Under the pieces are notes generated by a model. The model saw only the letters and a list, made by a program, of their open reading frames with translations. It did no database searches and had not been told where the DNA came from. From contig OX463842.1 of NCBI GenBank assembly GCA_949825065.1, forward strand, positions 48,095,436 through 48,159,435: DNA of 64,000 bases. The letters are read 5' to 3'. Both the position numbers and the translations under genes were made by a program. The stretch comes from Odontocerum albicorne (lineage: Eukaryota; Arthropoda; Insecta; Trichoptera; Odontoceridae). Below, one piece after another: positions 44,995-56,316 of the stretch (positions are counted from its first letter, which is position 1; each line of letters begins with the position of its first letter).

Positions 44995-45413
44995 TCTCTT
45001 TTTCTTTTTCTTATTTTAGGCCTGTTGGTCTGTTATGGTTCTGCATCATTGTTTCCTTCTTATGACGTCGACTGCCAGCTGTCTTTCCATCTTTTGGGAG
45101 GTCGTCCTAAAGGTCTGCTTGCTTTGGGATACTGTCCCTGGCCATTCTTACGGCTCTTGGTTCCGCCATTCTGGATACATATTCGTTCCAGAACCTTCTT
45201 CTCTGTCGCCCCTATCTGAAAATATCTTCCACTTCGCACATCCTTTAGATTTCTGTGTTTTGTACTCTATCACGAAGGGTTTTACCAGCGATACTCCTGA
45301 GTACCTTCATTTCGCTAGTTCGAAGGAAATTTTTGGTTCTGACAGTGTCGGCTCTGGACTCGATGCTGTATGTCATTATGGGGCGGGCATATATATCTTT
45401 TTGAATATTGTTA
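44995..45413 (-). pseudogene. LINE family C C-terminal fragment
   Basis: The minus strand reads YARPIMTYSIESRADTVRTK, FLRTSEMKVLRSIAGKTLRD and VEDIFR, then RQRRRFWNEYVSRM, aligning with the element at 9365-10702 (GIEARADTVRTKSMLRTTEM). The 3' end is a pyrimidine-rich stretch at 44995-45012. 45414-45813 is unassigned. Confidence 0.8.
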
Positions 45414-45813
45414 ATTATAGATATATTTTCTCAAACAATATATTTGAAACTTGAAAGTAATTTAGTTTATAAATATTTTAACATATTTAACTATTTAGAT
45501 TTTGTTTAATCTTTGTTTTCGTTCCTTTAAATCTGTCCGGGAGAACCGTGGCATCTGGCAATCTCATCAATGTTCCTAGTCTTCAGCGATATACAATCTA
45601 GATATTTTCCTTTGACTCTTTCATCGATATCTCCACAATTTCTATCTGAAATTCAATTCCTGTCTCCCGGATTCTTATTTCCCGAAGTAGGTTAATACTT
45701 TCATCCGAGATGCATAAAAATTCTAAAAGTATTGTCATTTAAAATCAAATGATTGAAAAATCTCTATTTATTTTGCGGAAGAAATAATTTTATTTATAAT
45801 TTACGTCGTTTTA

Positions 45814-46010
45814 ATGGAAATGGTTTTTATGTGGGGAAAATCAAAGAAACTGGGGCATGTTGATGAGTTCTATTATCTGGGCAGTATGTTTACGTGTGAT
45901 GAACTAGTTGTAAAGGATATTGATAGAGGGGTAGTGACAAGAAACAATATAAACGGAGCATTTAAACTCGCTATATCAAATGTTGTAAAAATGGCAATTC
46001 ATGTAAGTGT
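45814..46010 (+). pseudogene. LINE family K C-terminal fragment
   Basis: LGHVDEFYYLGSMFTCDE, then VKDIDRGVVTRNNINGAF: the YLGS and RRIxxGNxxxGAF-like blocks just after the RT domain of RTE-like LINEs. About 65 codons only. A SINE1 head interrupts or follows it. Confidence 0.65.
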
Positions 46011-46014
46011 GTTT

Positions 46015-46079
46015 TTGACGAGACCCGCGATTCGTAGGTCAAAATACAGGTTCCTTACTAACTAGACCACGGAGGTCGT
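46015..46079 (-). mobile_element. SINE1 head fragment
   Basis: The minus strand reads GACCTCCGTGGTCTAGTTAG and ends with the B-box region ACGAATCGCGGGTCT. No SINE tail. Confidence 0.6.
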
Positions 46080-46464
46080 GACTTTCACACTTTACAAAGT
46101 ACACTTTCATTCTATATAAAGTATAATTTTATACTATACAAAGTATACTTTCATTCTATATACAGTATAATTTTATACTATACAAAGTATACTTTCATTC
46201 TATATAAAGTATAATTTTATACTATACAAAGTATACTTTCCTTTATCATATATAAATAATACTTATATACTCAACAATGTACACTATCGTACTATTGAAT
46301 GTACACTTTCATACGCTATACAGTACACTTTTATGCTACACAAATTACACTTTCATACAAGTACACTTTCATACAAGTACGATTTTACAAAGTACAATAT
46401 CATACTGTATAATATATGCTTTCGTCCTATATATAGTACTCTTTTATACTACAATACTCGTACA
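46080..46464. repeat. Degenerate ~52-bp tandem repeat
   Basis: TATACAAAGTATACTTTCAT and TCTATATAAAGTATAATTTT recur three to four times before breaking down. These resemble diverged edge units of the next array. Confidence 0.75.
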
Positions 46465-48555
46465 TAAAATTGTATGTCGCAGTATACACAGTACCCTTTT
46501 TTACTACAATATATAAAACAGTATTTCGCAGTATATACAAGTACACTTTTATACTACAATATATAAAACAGTATTTCACAGTATATACAAGTACACTTTT
46601 AAACTACAATATATAAAACAGTCTTTCGCAGTATATACAAGTACACTTTTATACTACAATATATAAAACAGTATTTCGCAGTATACACAAGTACACTTTT
46701 ATACTACAATATATAAAACAGTATTTCACAGTATATACAAGTACATTTTTATACTACAGTATATAAAACAGTCTTTCGCAGTATATACAAGTACACTTTT
46801 ATACTACAATATATAAAACAGTCTTTCGCAGTTTATACAAGTACACTTTTATACTACAATATATAAAACAGTATTTCGCAGAATATACAAGTACACTTTT
46901 ATACTACAATATATAAAACAGTATTTCGCAGTATATACAAGTACACTTTTATACTACAATATATAAAACAGTCTTTCGCAGTTTATACATGTACACTTTT
47001 ATACTACAATATATAAAACAGTATTTCGCAGAATATACAAGTACACTTTTATACTACAATATGTAAAACAGTATTTCACAGTATATACAAGTACACTTTT
47101 ATACTACAATATATAAAACAGTATTTCGCAGTATATACAAGTACATTTTTATACTACAGTATATAAAACAGTCTTTCGCAGTATATACAAGTACACTTTT
47201 ATACTACAATATATAAAACAGTATTTCGCAGTATATACAAGTACACTTTTATACTACAATATATAAAACAGTCTTTCGCAGTTTATACAAGTACACTTTT
47301 CTACTACAATATATAAAACAGTATTTCGCAGAATATACAAGTACACTTTTATACTACAATATATAAAACAGTATTTCACAGTATATACAAGTACACTTTT
47401 ATACTACAATATATAAAACAGTATTTCGCAGTGTATACAAGTACATTTTTATACTACAGTATATAAAACAGTCTTTCGCAGTATATACAAGTACACTTTT
47501 ATACTACAATATATAAAACAGTCTTTCGCAGTTTATACAAGTACACTTTTATACTACAATATATAAAACAGTATTTCGCAGAATATACAAGTACACTTTT
47601 ATACTACAATATATATAACAGTCTTTCGCAGTATATACAAGTACACTTTTATATTACAATATATAAAACAGTATTTCGCAGTATATACAAATACACTTTT
47701 ATAGTACAATATATAAAACAGTCTTTCGCAGTTTATACAAGTACACTTTTATACTACAATATATAAAACAGTATTTCGCAGTATATACAAGTACACTTTT
47801 ATACTACAATATATTAAACAGTCTTTCGCAGTTTATACAAGTACACTTTTATACTACAATATATAAAACAGTATTTCGCAGAATATACAAGTACACTTTT
47901 ATACTACAATATATAAAACAGTATTTCACAGTATATACAAGTACACTTTTATACTACAATATATAAAACAGTATTTCGCAGTATATACAAGTACATTTTT
48001 ATACTACAGTATATAAAACAGTCTTTCGCAGTATATACAAGTACACTTTTATACTACAATATATAAAACAGTATTTCGCAGTATATACAAGTACACTTTT
48101 ATACTACAATATATAAAACAGTCTTTCGCAGTTTATACAAGTACACTTTTATACTACAATATATAAAACAGTATTTCGCAGAATATACAAGTACACTTTT
48201 ATACTACAATATATATAACAGTCTTTCGCAGTATATACAAGTACACTTTTATATTACAATATATAAAACAGTATTTCGCAGTATATACAAATACACTTTT
48301 ATAGTACAATATATAAAACAGTCTTTCGCAGTTTATACAAGTACACTTTTATACTACAATATATAAAACAGTATTTCGCAGAATATACAAGTACACTTTT
48401 ATACTACAATATATATAACAGTCTTTCGCAGTATATACAAGTACACTTTTATATTACAATATATAAAACAGTATTTCGCAGTATATACAAATACACTTTT
48501 ATACTACAATATATAAAACAGCCTTTCGCAGTATATACAAGTACACTTTTATACT
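46465..48555. repeat. 50-bp satellite array, about 41 copies
   Basis: The unit GTATATACAAGTACACTTTT + ATACTACAATATATAAAACA + GTATTTCGCA repeats at an exact 50-bp period. Diagnostic variants (CTTTCGCAGTTTATAC, TTTCGCAGAATATAC, TTTCACAG, ATATATAACA, ACATTTTTAT) recur in blocks, showing higher-order duplication. ATATATAACA occurs at 47611, 48211 and 48411. Confidence 0.96.
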
Positions 48556-49314
48556 AAATAAAGTACATCTTCATACTTTTCAAAGAACAATTTCATTTAC
48601 GACTAAGTCAATTGTGATTCCTTTGCACCACGAGTAAGTTTCAAAATAATTTTAAAATTTATAAAACCTTTCTTTGGATAATTACAAAAGGGCAAGGTTA
48701 AAAGGTTTTTCTTTGTTTCAAGATTATCTCCTGCAATACTAATTAAAATTTAAAAATAATGACTTTGCGCAATAGATTGTTTTCGTAAAATACATTTAGA
48801 GATAAAACCTGCTTCAGAATTAGATTACTCCCCTTACTTGAAATATTGTTTCCGATTCCGAGACCAAGGTTGAATATTCCTTTAGACCATACAAGGACAA
48901 CTTTTTCCTAAAAATAAAAATAATCAAACTTAATGAGGGAGTGTTCTTTTACCGAAATAGAAAACTCAAAAATAAATTCGTTTATTTCTTGAATATATGA
49001 TGATTTTTATATTGTTGTGACTGTATTACGTAGTGTTTATATCTACTGAAAGGTCATATTTTTTATCTTCAATAAGCGGCCAAACGAGATTTCACTTGGG
49101 TGTATGTCAGAATTGAAGAAAGTTGATATATTGTATAAATAAGTTAAAAGTATATTTTTATTCATATTTTATAATTTTTACAATTAAATATGCGAACCAC
49201 TCTCCTGCCTTACTAATCGAATGCCCGTCTTAAGACAGGTAGTGTACATAAAACAAAAAAATGTAGTTACAAAAACATATGTAAAGTATTATATAAAAAA
49301 ATAATGATTATATT
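48556..49314. other. No recognisable feature
   Basis: AT-rich, with no supported gene or transposon end. Confidence 0.45.
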
Positions 49315-49705
49315 GTTTATAGTTAAGGCATTAACGTTGTGGAGATTTAAAGACATTGTAATTTATTTTTATCAATTATTCCACTTTTTTGTAACGGTAG
49401 TAGTACCACATATCAGTAGTAACGGAAATAAATTGGACAGATTAGAGGCCCTAGAAATTTCTAAGTCAGTACATCGATCCGAACATCTGGTGAACAGTTA
49501 TATCCCAAAAATCTCTTCGCTCTTGGCCGAAATTGTCCTATGCCTCCCTCAGCCCCCAACCGTTGAAAAGTGTATATCGGTACCAGTTCTAACAGCATTT
49601 AGTCTTGTTTGTGCTCCCCTGAAGATGAGGTGAAAGCCTTGAAACCGGTAGGGTTATACCGTTACAAAAAAGGTGGAATAAACAGTGTTTGATAAAAATA
49701 AATTA
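49315..49705 (+). mobile_element. Penelope-like remnant between inverted terminal units
   Basis: Left arm 49315-49402 and right arm 49597-49705 match the palindromes at 43837 and 51516. Between them 49430-49570 reads SNGNKLDRLEALEISKSVHR and LVNSYIPKISSLL. A K-LD-LE-LEI-K block followed by a short LVN...SxLL tail resembles the end of the GIY-YIG endonuclease domain of Penelope-like elements. The catalytic GIY-YIG residues themselves are not present, so the assignment is tentative. 49706-49887 is unassigned. Confidence 0.5.
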
Positions 49706-49887
49706 CAAAACAAAATAAGGAGTATTTAAAATAGAAACATTTTTTTTTAAAGGATTATTCACTTCTTGGTTGCTTTGCCAGGGGTAATGGCAAATCAAAC
49801 ATGATGTAATGCAAGAAATTATTCAGTTGTCAGAAAAGAAGTTTTATTTTTCTCCGATAAATATCGGAAGGATAACATTTTTCGTTG

Positions 49888-50535
49888 TTAATCCTTCCTG
49901 TCATGTGATGTGTTACTAGTACACATTGCTTCTAAAAACTTTAATATCTTATAAATATAATAAATACTGTGTTCAAATTTTATGCATTCCTCCGTTATAC
50001 ATTTACGCATTGAATGAAAAAATAATATTAATAACAATTAGCACTTATCGGCCACATCAGAGATATTTTGTGAAAATCGGGAATAAATTCACCAATACAA
50101 TCAAACGTGTGTGACGTAGGTATATTCATTCTAAAAAAACCGCTATGGGTGAGGAAGCGACGCTATTCACGTCTCACTCTACTTCGGTATATGGGAACAC
50201 AAGAAAATGAATCTCAGTTCGCTCGCTTCTCTCGGTCAGTAGCCAGCGGCTTTCATTCTAGGGGGTCGCTTCCCGTTTTGTGAACGTCGGCCGATGTTTT
50301 TTTCATGTTTTCAGCAATTAAATTTAAATTTTGATCACTTTTGACCTCAAATTTAATTAATTTAAGTGATTGGCTATGAATATTTTTATTTTTCCGATTT
50401 TAAATCGCTCTTTTTTATGTGTATTGAATACACAGCACCGGAACGCGTTGATTTTTTTTTAATGTTTATTGATGTGTATTGAATACACAGCACCGGAACG
50501 GACTGATTTTTTTAGCACAGGAAGGGAAAGGTTAA
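49888..50535 (+). mobile_element. TTAA MITE family 1, copy C
   Basis: TTAA at 49888-49891 and 50532-50535. The inverted right end is TTAACCTTTCCCTTCCTGTG. Near the right end a block with the near-palindrome GTGTATT-G-AATACAC is duplicated (50419-50433 and 50474-50488). Same subfamily as copy D. No coding sequence. Confidence 0.8.
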
Positions 50536-50589
50536 CTTCTTTCTAAATATGCTGAACGTATATTATTGTAAATGGTAATAGTTAAGCGC

Positions 50590-50771
50590 ATTTATTCACT
50601 TGAACATATTTTGGTATGGTTTTGAAGATTAAACAAAATAAAAAGAGATGTGTATGGCGCCGATGAAGTAAGCGATCGTGTGTGTCAAATGTGGTTTAAA
50701 AAAATATGTACTGGTGATACGACACTCAAAAATTATGTCGATAAAAAATCGATTACCACATACCAAAATAT
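50590..50771 (+). pseudogene. Mariner transposase N-terminal fragment
   Basis: RDVYGADEVSDRVCQMWFKK, then ICTGDTTLKNYVDKKS, fits the second helix-turn-helix and following linker of mariner transposases (VYG...S.RxCxxWF...GD.xL.D). It is cut at 50771 by LINE L. No catalytic domain is seen on the other side of that insertion. Confidence 0.65.
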
Positions 50772-51270
50772 CATCATCATCATCATCATCAATGGCACTA
50801 CAGCCCATTGTGGGCCCCGGCCTCCTCCAGCAGTCGTTGCCATTCCCCCCTATCCTGGGATGCACTCCTCCAGCCCCTGATGCCAATCACGTTTGCATCA
50901 TTCTGCACCCCATCCATCCACCTAAGCTTTGGTCTGCCCACGCTACGTCTTCCTTGGGGCTTGGAAAAGAGTACTTTGTTAGGCATTTCCTCTTCTCCCA
51001 TTCTTGCTACATGCCCCGCCCAACGTAGCCTCCCAATTTTGATGTATTTTATAATGTTGGGCTCTTTGTATATGCTGTATAACTCCTCATTATATCTCAC
51101 TCTCCAAGATCCATTTTCCTGTATGGGTCCGAATATTTTTCTGAGTATTTTTCTTTCAAATATTAGAAGGGAAGTTTCGTTCTTCTTACTCAATACCCAG
51201 CATTCAGACCCATATGTGAGGACAGGTCGTAGCAGTGTCTTATAAATGGTAAGTTTTGTCCTTCTGGACA
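50772..51270 (-). pseudogene. LINE family L C-terminus, recent insertion with 14-bp target duplication
   Basis: ACATACCAAAATAT flanks it exactly at 50758-50771 and 51271-51284. The minus strand is open for 150+ codons: SRRTKLTIYKTLLRPVLTYG, SECWVLSKKNE, RKILRKIFGPIQENG, GRLRWAGHVARMGEEEMPNK, GRRSVGRPKLRWMDGVQND and DRGEWQRLLEEAGAHNGL, to a stop near 50798. The 3' end is an (ATG)n tract (CATCATCATC on the plus strand at 50772). It contains the complete C-terminal region of an RTE-like RT protein without inner stops. The 5' part including RT is absent. One of the youngest insertions in the window. Confidence 0.93.
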
Positions 51271-51299
51271 ACATACCAAAATATACTTGAATAAAATAT

Positions 51300-51515
51300 A
51301 CATATGATCACACCATTTCCTTGTCAGGTAAACAGAAGTGCCCCTGACTATATCGATACTCTTTATCAATCTCTTCTACTTCTATACAACTCCTACGATT
51401 TCTGTGTCTTCATACGTCTTTGAAAATATCATTCACTTGATCCAACCACACCTTCCTTAGTCTTCTTCTACCACGCCTTCCACTTACATTTGCACTATAT
51501 ATTTGTTTTGTTATT
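51300..51515 (-). mobile_element. LINE family A fragment, left part
   Basis: The minus strand reads KQIYSANVSGRRGRRRLRKV, then WLDQVNDIFKDV, and the terminal tail toward 51310. It is cut by the palindrome at 51516 and resumes at 51769. Confidence 0.8.
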
Positions 51516-51768
51516 ATAATTTGTTTTATCAAACACTGTTTATTCCACTTTTTGTAACGGTATAACCCTGCCGATTTCAAGACTTTCACCTCATCATCAG
51601 GGGAGCACAGACAAGTCTTATTTGTGCCCCCATGGTGATAAGGTGAAAGCCTTGAAACCGGTAGGGTTATGCCGTTAAAAAAATGTGGAATAAACAGTGT
51701 TTGATAAAACAAATTACAATGTCTTTAAACCTCCACAATGTTAATGCCTTATCTATAAATTATTGGTT
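51516..51768. mobile_element. Penelope-like palindrome inserted in LINE A
   Basis: Inverted arms (AATTTGTTTTATCAAACACT... and the inverted match) meet near 51618. The right arm continues further (ACCTCCACAATGTTAATGCC) than the left. The host LINE A is continuous on both sides. Confidence 0.65.
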
Positions 51769-51960
51769 TTGTGAATTTTTCTTCCTTCATTAATTTTACA
51801 TTCTTAAACTGTCTTAGAGTACTCTTCTTCATCTTACTCAACACATCAGCCTTAAGTTAACATTTATTCCTAATCACTTCATTCCTAATCACTTCATTCC
51901 TTATCACTTCATTCCTAATCACTTCATTCCGTTATATGTTATATAAGAATGTATTTTTAT
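51769..51960 (-). mobile_element. LINE family A fragment, right part
   Basis: CTCAACACATCAGCCTTAAG at 51838-51857 also occurs in the copy at 18412-18431. A short TCACTTCATTCCTAA tandem run (51870-51925) follows. Confidence 0.6.
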
Positions 51961-52900
51961 GATTAAAATTAACCTCGAGATATCTAAAAGTGGACCTGAA
52001 AAGGATTTTATTCACAATTTTAGTTTTACCTCAAATATTACGGAATGATGAAAACATGTGTTGGATCGTTTTTACACAATTACGACCAATTGACGTATTT
52101 CGCTAACGTAACAGGTAAGTGAGGAAATGATTTTGGCATTAACGAGGAGGTAGGCAACGAGGGTAGACAACCTGAGTGACAGTGACGTGGCCTTGACACA
52201 CTCGGGGTGACAGTTAGTGTCACTAAACACAAGAGTGGAGTGTGTCCAAATATAAGGGAGGCAGGGGTGAATACGTCATAGAAATACAAGAAACGTACTT
52301 GCAATATGATTTACAAATAGAAGCATCAAGGTTAGGTCTCCGATTTTTTGCCACCATGTTGAAGTCAATCAGGCAAAAAAAAAGACAGTTATATTTTCAA
52401 GTTCAAAATGACTGAACTTATCGGACAAAATTTACACTCAAATTACTCATGGGAAAACAAAATCTTGGTTGGCGCTATCATAATATAGCAGCCTAATATA
52501 GCTGCTATATTACGTAAACAAAATCTTGGTTGGCGCTATCAGTCATATGTATAAGTATTGTTCCAGAATATAGCAGCAAATTTCTTGGTTTAATCTTGAT
52601 AGTATAATCTCTTTCTATGGACAGATATGTTATGCGGTTCTTTTGGCTTTTTAATGTTAATCTTAGTCGTCGGTTCGAATCCCGCGGTATGCTTCTTCCC
52701 TCGAATTACGTAAGGATTTTTTTGTCCTAGTATACATATAGGAATACCCATGGCTTCAGTCATATATATTTTTCCAAAAAAAATGGCCTGTATGTTCAGA
52801 TCGTCTCTCTTCGATGTGCCATCGGATCCAGTACAGTCTTTGAGTTTAATAGTGTGCAACAGGTCACTAACTTAATAAAAAAAACTCACGTCACAGCTTC
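51961..52900. other. No confident feature
   Basis: 52110-52270 is GC-richer with many GTGAC motifs but has no recognised family. A 26-bp sequence (AACAAAATCTTGGTTGGCGC...) at 52456 and 52517 is duplicated around the small palindrome ATATAGCAGC. GGTTCGAATCCCGCG at 52672 is a lone tRNA/SINE B-box match. Confidence 0.35.
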
Positions 52901-52904
52901 GCTT

Positions 52905-52975
52905 TCCAATTGAATTGACGTTGGAAGGACGAGGAGATCCTCAACTGCGAAGTCCAGCAACGACTATGATAATAT
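52905..52975 (+). mobile_element. LINE family D 3' UTR fragment
   Basis: GAATTGACGTTGGAAGGACG and GAAGTCCAGCAACGACTATG match the 3' UTR following the zinc finger of family D (15460-15515). Confidence 0.55.
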
Positions 52976-53079
52976 TCGAGAGTTAAAATTTGAACGTGGT
53001 CGTTTTTCAACAAATGAAATAAAAACTTGTATTATTAAATGTCTTGTATTTCTATTTATTCTTGTCTGCTTGATTCAAA

Positions 53080-53570
53080 ATATTTTAGACTCCAGTCTAT
53101 TTTCAATGCAGCTGCTAGACTGATATATGTTAGTCATAAATATTTCCATATTAATCCAATGCAGCTGCTAGACTGATATATGTTAGTCATAAATATTTCC
53201 ATATTAATCCAATGCAGCTGCTAGACTGATATATGTTAGTCATAAATATTTCCATATTAATCCAATGCAGCTGCTAGACTGATATATGTTAGTCATAAAT
53301 ATTTCCATATTAATCCAATGCAGCTGCTAGACTGATATATGTTAGTCATAAATATTTCCATATTAATCCAATGCAGCTGCTAGACTGATATATGTTAGTC
53401 ATAAATATTTCCATATTAATCCAATGCAGCTGCTAGACTGATATATGTTAGTCATAAATATTTCCATATTAATCCAATGCAGCTGCTAGACTGATATATG
53501 TTAGTCATAAATATTTCCATATTAATCCACTTATAAAAGTTAACATTGGATCAAGTTCTAAATAGCGTGA
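53080..53570 (+). repeat. Perfect 53-bp tandem array from LINE RT sequence, 8 copies
   Basis: Units start with AATGCAGCTGCTAGACTGAT at 53105, 53158 and every 53 bp to about 53529, with no differences seen. The reading frame through the last unit and flank gives FNAAARLIYVSHKYFHINPL, a typical QNAAARLI...HI.PLL block from the thumb region of CR1/Jockey-group RTs. The seed is a LINE (family M). 53 is not a multiple of three, so the array has no protein role. Confidence 0.93.
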
Positions 53571-53930
53571 CCATTACTTATTGTAATATTGAAACACGCT
53601 ATGTTTTTTATCCTTTAGTGTACATATTAAATAATTCAAAGTATTTTCGGTATGTTTAACGTCGAATACTAATGTGGCAATGTCTCATGCTTTCATTACT
53701 TCATTACGTTGGCATACGTTATTTGGATGTCAACAGGGAAATACAAGATAAGTTGAAAATACTCAAAAATGTTGGTACTTAATTTATAAACACCCTTAAA
53801 AGTATGACCACGTGTGAAATAAATTTCAATTGATTGAAATAAGACAGCGAAAGAATCTTCACGTTCTGTTAACAAAATGTTACGTGTTGAATAATTTCAA
53901 TTCCCCTTCATATTTTCACGAAAAAAATCT
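53571..53930. other. Likely degraded LINE M interior
   Basis: No clear frame. Its position between the NAAARLI block and the RLWN terminus suggests decayed LINE M, but this is inference. Confidence 0.35.
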
Positions 53931-53939
53931 TTTTTTTCA

Positions 53940-54140
53940 CAACATGCACGTTCTCGTCAATCGGTGATGTGACTCCTTTGCATATCAAGACATCGTGCCT
54001 CATCATACACATCTTTATTTGGTGTCCATTTGGCGCGATTGTGGAACGAACTTTCAAAAGTTATCAGATGTGCACCTTCCTTAATCGCGTTCAAAAGAAT
54101 ATTGGGAAATAAACCGCATTAATCAGAATACCATTTCATC
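53940..54140 (+). pseudogene. LINE family M C-terminus
   Basis: Codons near 54020 read GVHLARLWNELSKVIRCAPS, then LIAFKRILGNK and a stop. This is the same terminus class as LINE H but a different family. Probably the end of the LINE whose upstream part seeded the 53-bp array. 54141-54636 is unassigned. Confidence 0.7.
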
Positions 54141-54636
54141 CCCATATTGATTTGTTTCCTTTCCTTACACCTTAAAGAAATAATTTTCTCTAGTCCCACT
54201 AATATTGTCAAGAGAAATACGTTTTACATATTTACTTGAATTTAAAGATTTTTCTTCTAAAATCTGACAGGAGTTTTTAAGATAAACTGGTAGGTGGAAT
54301 AAAATGCTGTATAGCAATAGGCCCACCAGAAGTACCATGTATACAAAATAATATAATTTTAAATAAAATAAATCTCACTTCACTTAATTTACTGAGTGAC
54401 GCTAGATAACGTCAATCTCAAACAAAGCTCTTTTGACATGTCCGAAAAATTTAATGACATCACCAGATGGATGAAGAGTGCAACGCTTTCGAAACGTTGG
54501 TCAGCATTTAAATCAATTTAACACGGTAACCATTCCGAAACACATTTCAAACTAAATATTTTTATTATTTCATTCAAGAAAATATCAATACAACTCATCA
54601 AATCAATGTATTATATTTTATTACGCAGATACTGGT

Positions 54637-55265
54637 TTAACCCTTCCCTTACGGTGATAAAAATAATACGCGTGCTCCGGTGTTGGGTAGTGAGTACGCA
54701 ATAAAAAATTAGCGATTTTAAATCGGAAAAATAAGAACATTCATAGATAATCCCCTTAATTAATTATAATTGAAGTTAAAAATTATAATAATTGAGATTT
54801 ATTTGCTGAAAACATTAAAAAACCATCTGGCAACGCTCACGGAACGGGCGTACGTCTAACCTATTTGCAAGCCTAGAAGCTACTAGTGGCGCGGAACGTC
54901 AGTCGCATACCCCGGCGCTTACGCTTATGCTTGCGACATTGAGACAATTCAGCTCCTCGCAATTCAGTCTAGTATGCAAGAGTGAGATGCGAATATAGTG
55001 TCGCGCTTCCTGCATACTCTTCACCTATCGTCAAGACGAGGCACTCGCAGCGTTTAAATGCGAATTTGTTTTCTATCTTTACAAAACACCTCGATGTAGT
55101 CGATAAATTCTGATTATTATTAATATTATTTTTTAAATCAATGCGTAAATATATTATGGAGGAATACCTAAAATCTTAACCTTGTATTTATTATATTTAT
55201 AGAGATATTGATGGTTATTAGAAGCAACGTGTAGAAGATACCCAACACAGGGAAGGAAAGGTTAA
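54637..55265 (-). mobile_element. TTAA MITE family 1, copy B
   Basis: TTAA at 54637-54640 and 55262-55265; inverted relative to copy A and highly similar to it. The ends are TTAACCCTTCCCTTACGGTG and, inverted, TTAACCTTTCCTTCCCTGTG. No coding sequence. Confidence 0.82.
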
Positions 55266-55705
55266 ATAGTAAGAATGAGGTATACAGATGTGATTGAAAA
55301 TATATATTAATGTTACTTGCTCCAATTTCTCCTTGAGTGAATTATTCGCGAGGTGAATTTATCCGTAAACACTCGCTTAGTAATTTTCAAGGACGTCTCG
55401 TGTTGATGCTTATTTTTATGAAGTGAGAAAATAAATTAAGGCCCATACTTTCCCTTAAACTTGGAGTTACCGCGAAAAAATCGAAACTCAATTACGTTCT
55501 GGAGAAACGTGATAACTTCTATATTGGCCGGGACTCACTTAAAATAGGTAAAATAGATTAGATGTTTATTTTTAGGTAATTCATATTTCAAAACAGGGAT
55601 ATCGTGCCAAACGGCACCAACAAGTTGATTTTTTATATGTCGTTAAACTTGTTACAATAAATGTTCCAAATTACATTATATTATTTACTTTCGTTGTTTA
55701 AATTA
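55266..55705. other. No recognisable feature
   Basis: No supported structure. Confidence 0.4.
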
Positions 55706-55711
55706 CAACCT

Positions 55712-55885
55712 GGTGCGTTTATTGCTATGTGACATTTTCTATCAACTAACTAGAAAGGTATTGAAAGTCTTTTGGGGGAAATCAGACTGGAGTTTAAAAT
55801 AAACTGGGTTCCAAGGGAAAAGGAACCCTTAATCTCCGGGCTGAAAGAAAAGCGTCTTAACCACTAGTCCATGTACGAGTAGGTT
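55712..55885 (-). mobile_element. SINE1 copy
   Basis: The plus strand reads TGGTGCGTTTATTGCTATGT (inverted tail), the interior GAAATCAGACTGGAGTTT, and AAGCGTCTTAACCACTAGTC (inverted A-box head). All parts are in order. Confidence 0.7.
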
Positions 55886-56316
55886 GTTAGCATGGGAAAT
55901 TTTCTTTAAACATAATCTTGAAGCTTTCAGAAGGAGACTGGAAAATTTTTTCTTTATAAATTTTATCATTATAAATTTGTTCAGTTTTTTAGCTTTTTAA
56001 ATTGAAATCACTGTTTCAAAAGTCATTGTAAATTTGTAGATGCGGTATTTAAATGAATAATATTTATATTAATGCTTTTTTATTTATAAAAAAAATGTAT
56101 GAATCCTACACAACATATTAGTAGCGAAGTAAAAATCTTTCTAGACATAATTTTTTTTCTAATTCACTTTGTAATTTACCACTTTTTACGATATACGAAT
56201 AAGTTAATAGTTTCGAGTGGTAATCCTATTTTTCTCAAGGATCTATGTGTACTTTATTTATTTTTTTTATTTATTTATTATTACACATGACAAGAAATAT
56301 ACATAATTTGTGAATA
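55886..56316. other. No recognisable feature
   Basis: AT-rich; the short frame at 56099-56290 is low-complexity. Confidence 0.4.

Noticed and set aside
49600..49680. Possible hammerhead ribozyme in the Penelope-like unit (CTGAAGA followed by GAAAC)
   Set aside because: The core strings CUGANGA and GAAA occur in order, but the bases between them do not form a proper stem II and stem I does not pair. No fold search could be run.
50650..51245. Plus-strand ORFs of 76-145 codons
   Set aside because: Antisense to LINE L, apart from the first ~45 codons, which are the mariner fragment reported at 50590-50771.
52590..52859. 89-codon minus-strand ORF
   Set aside because: No recognisable domain; it crosses a B-box-like repeat and has the look of spurious repeat translation.
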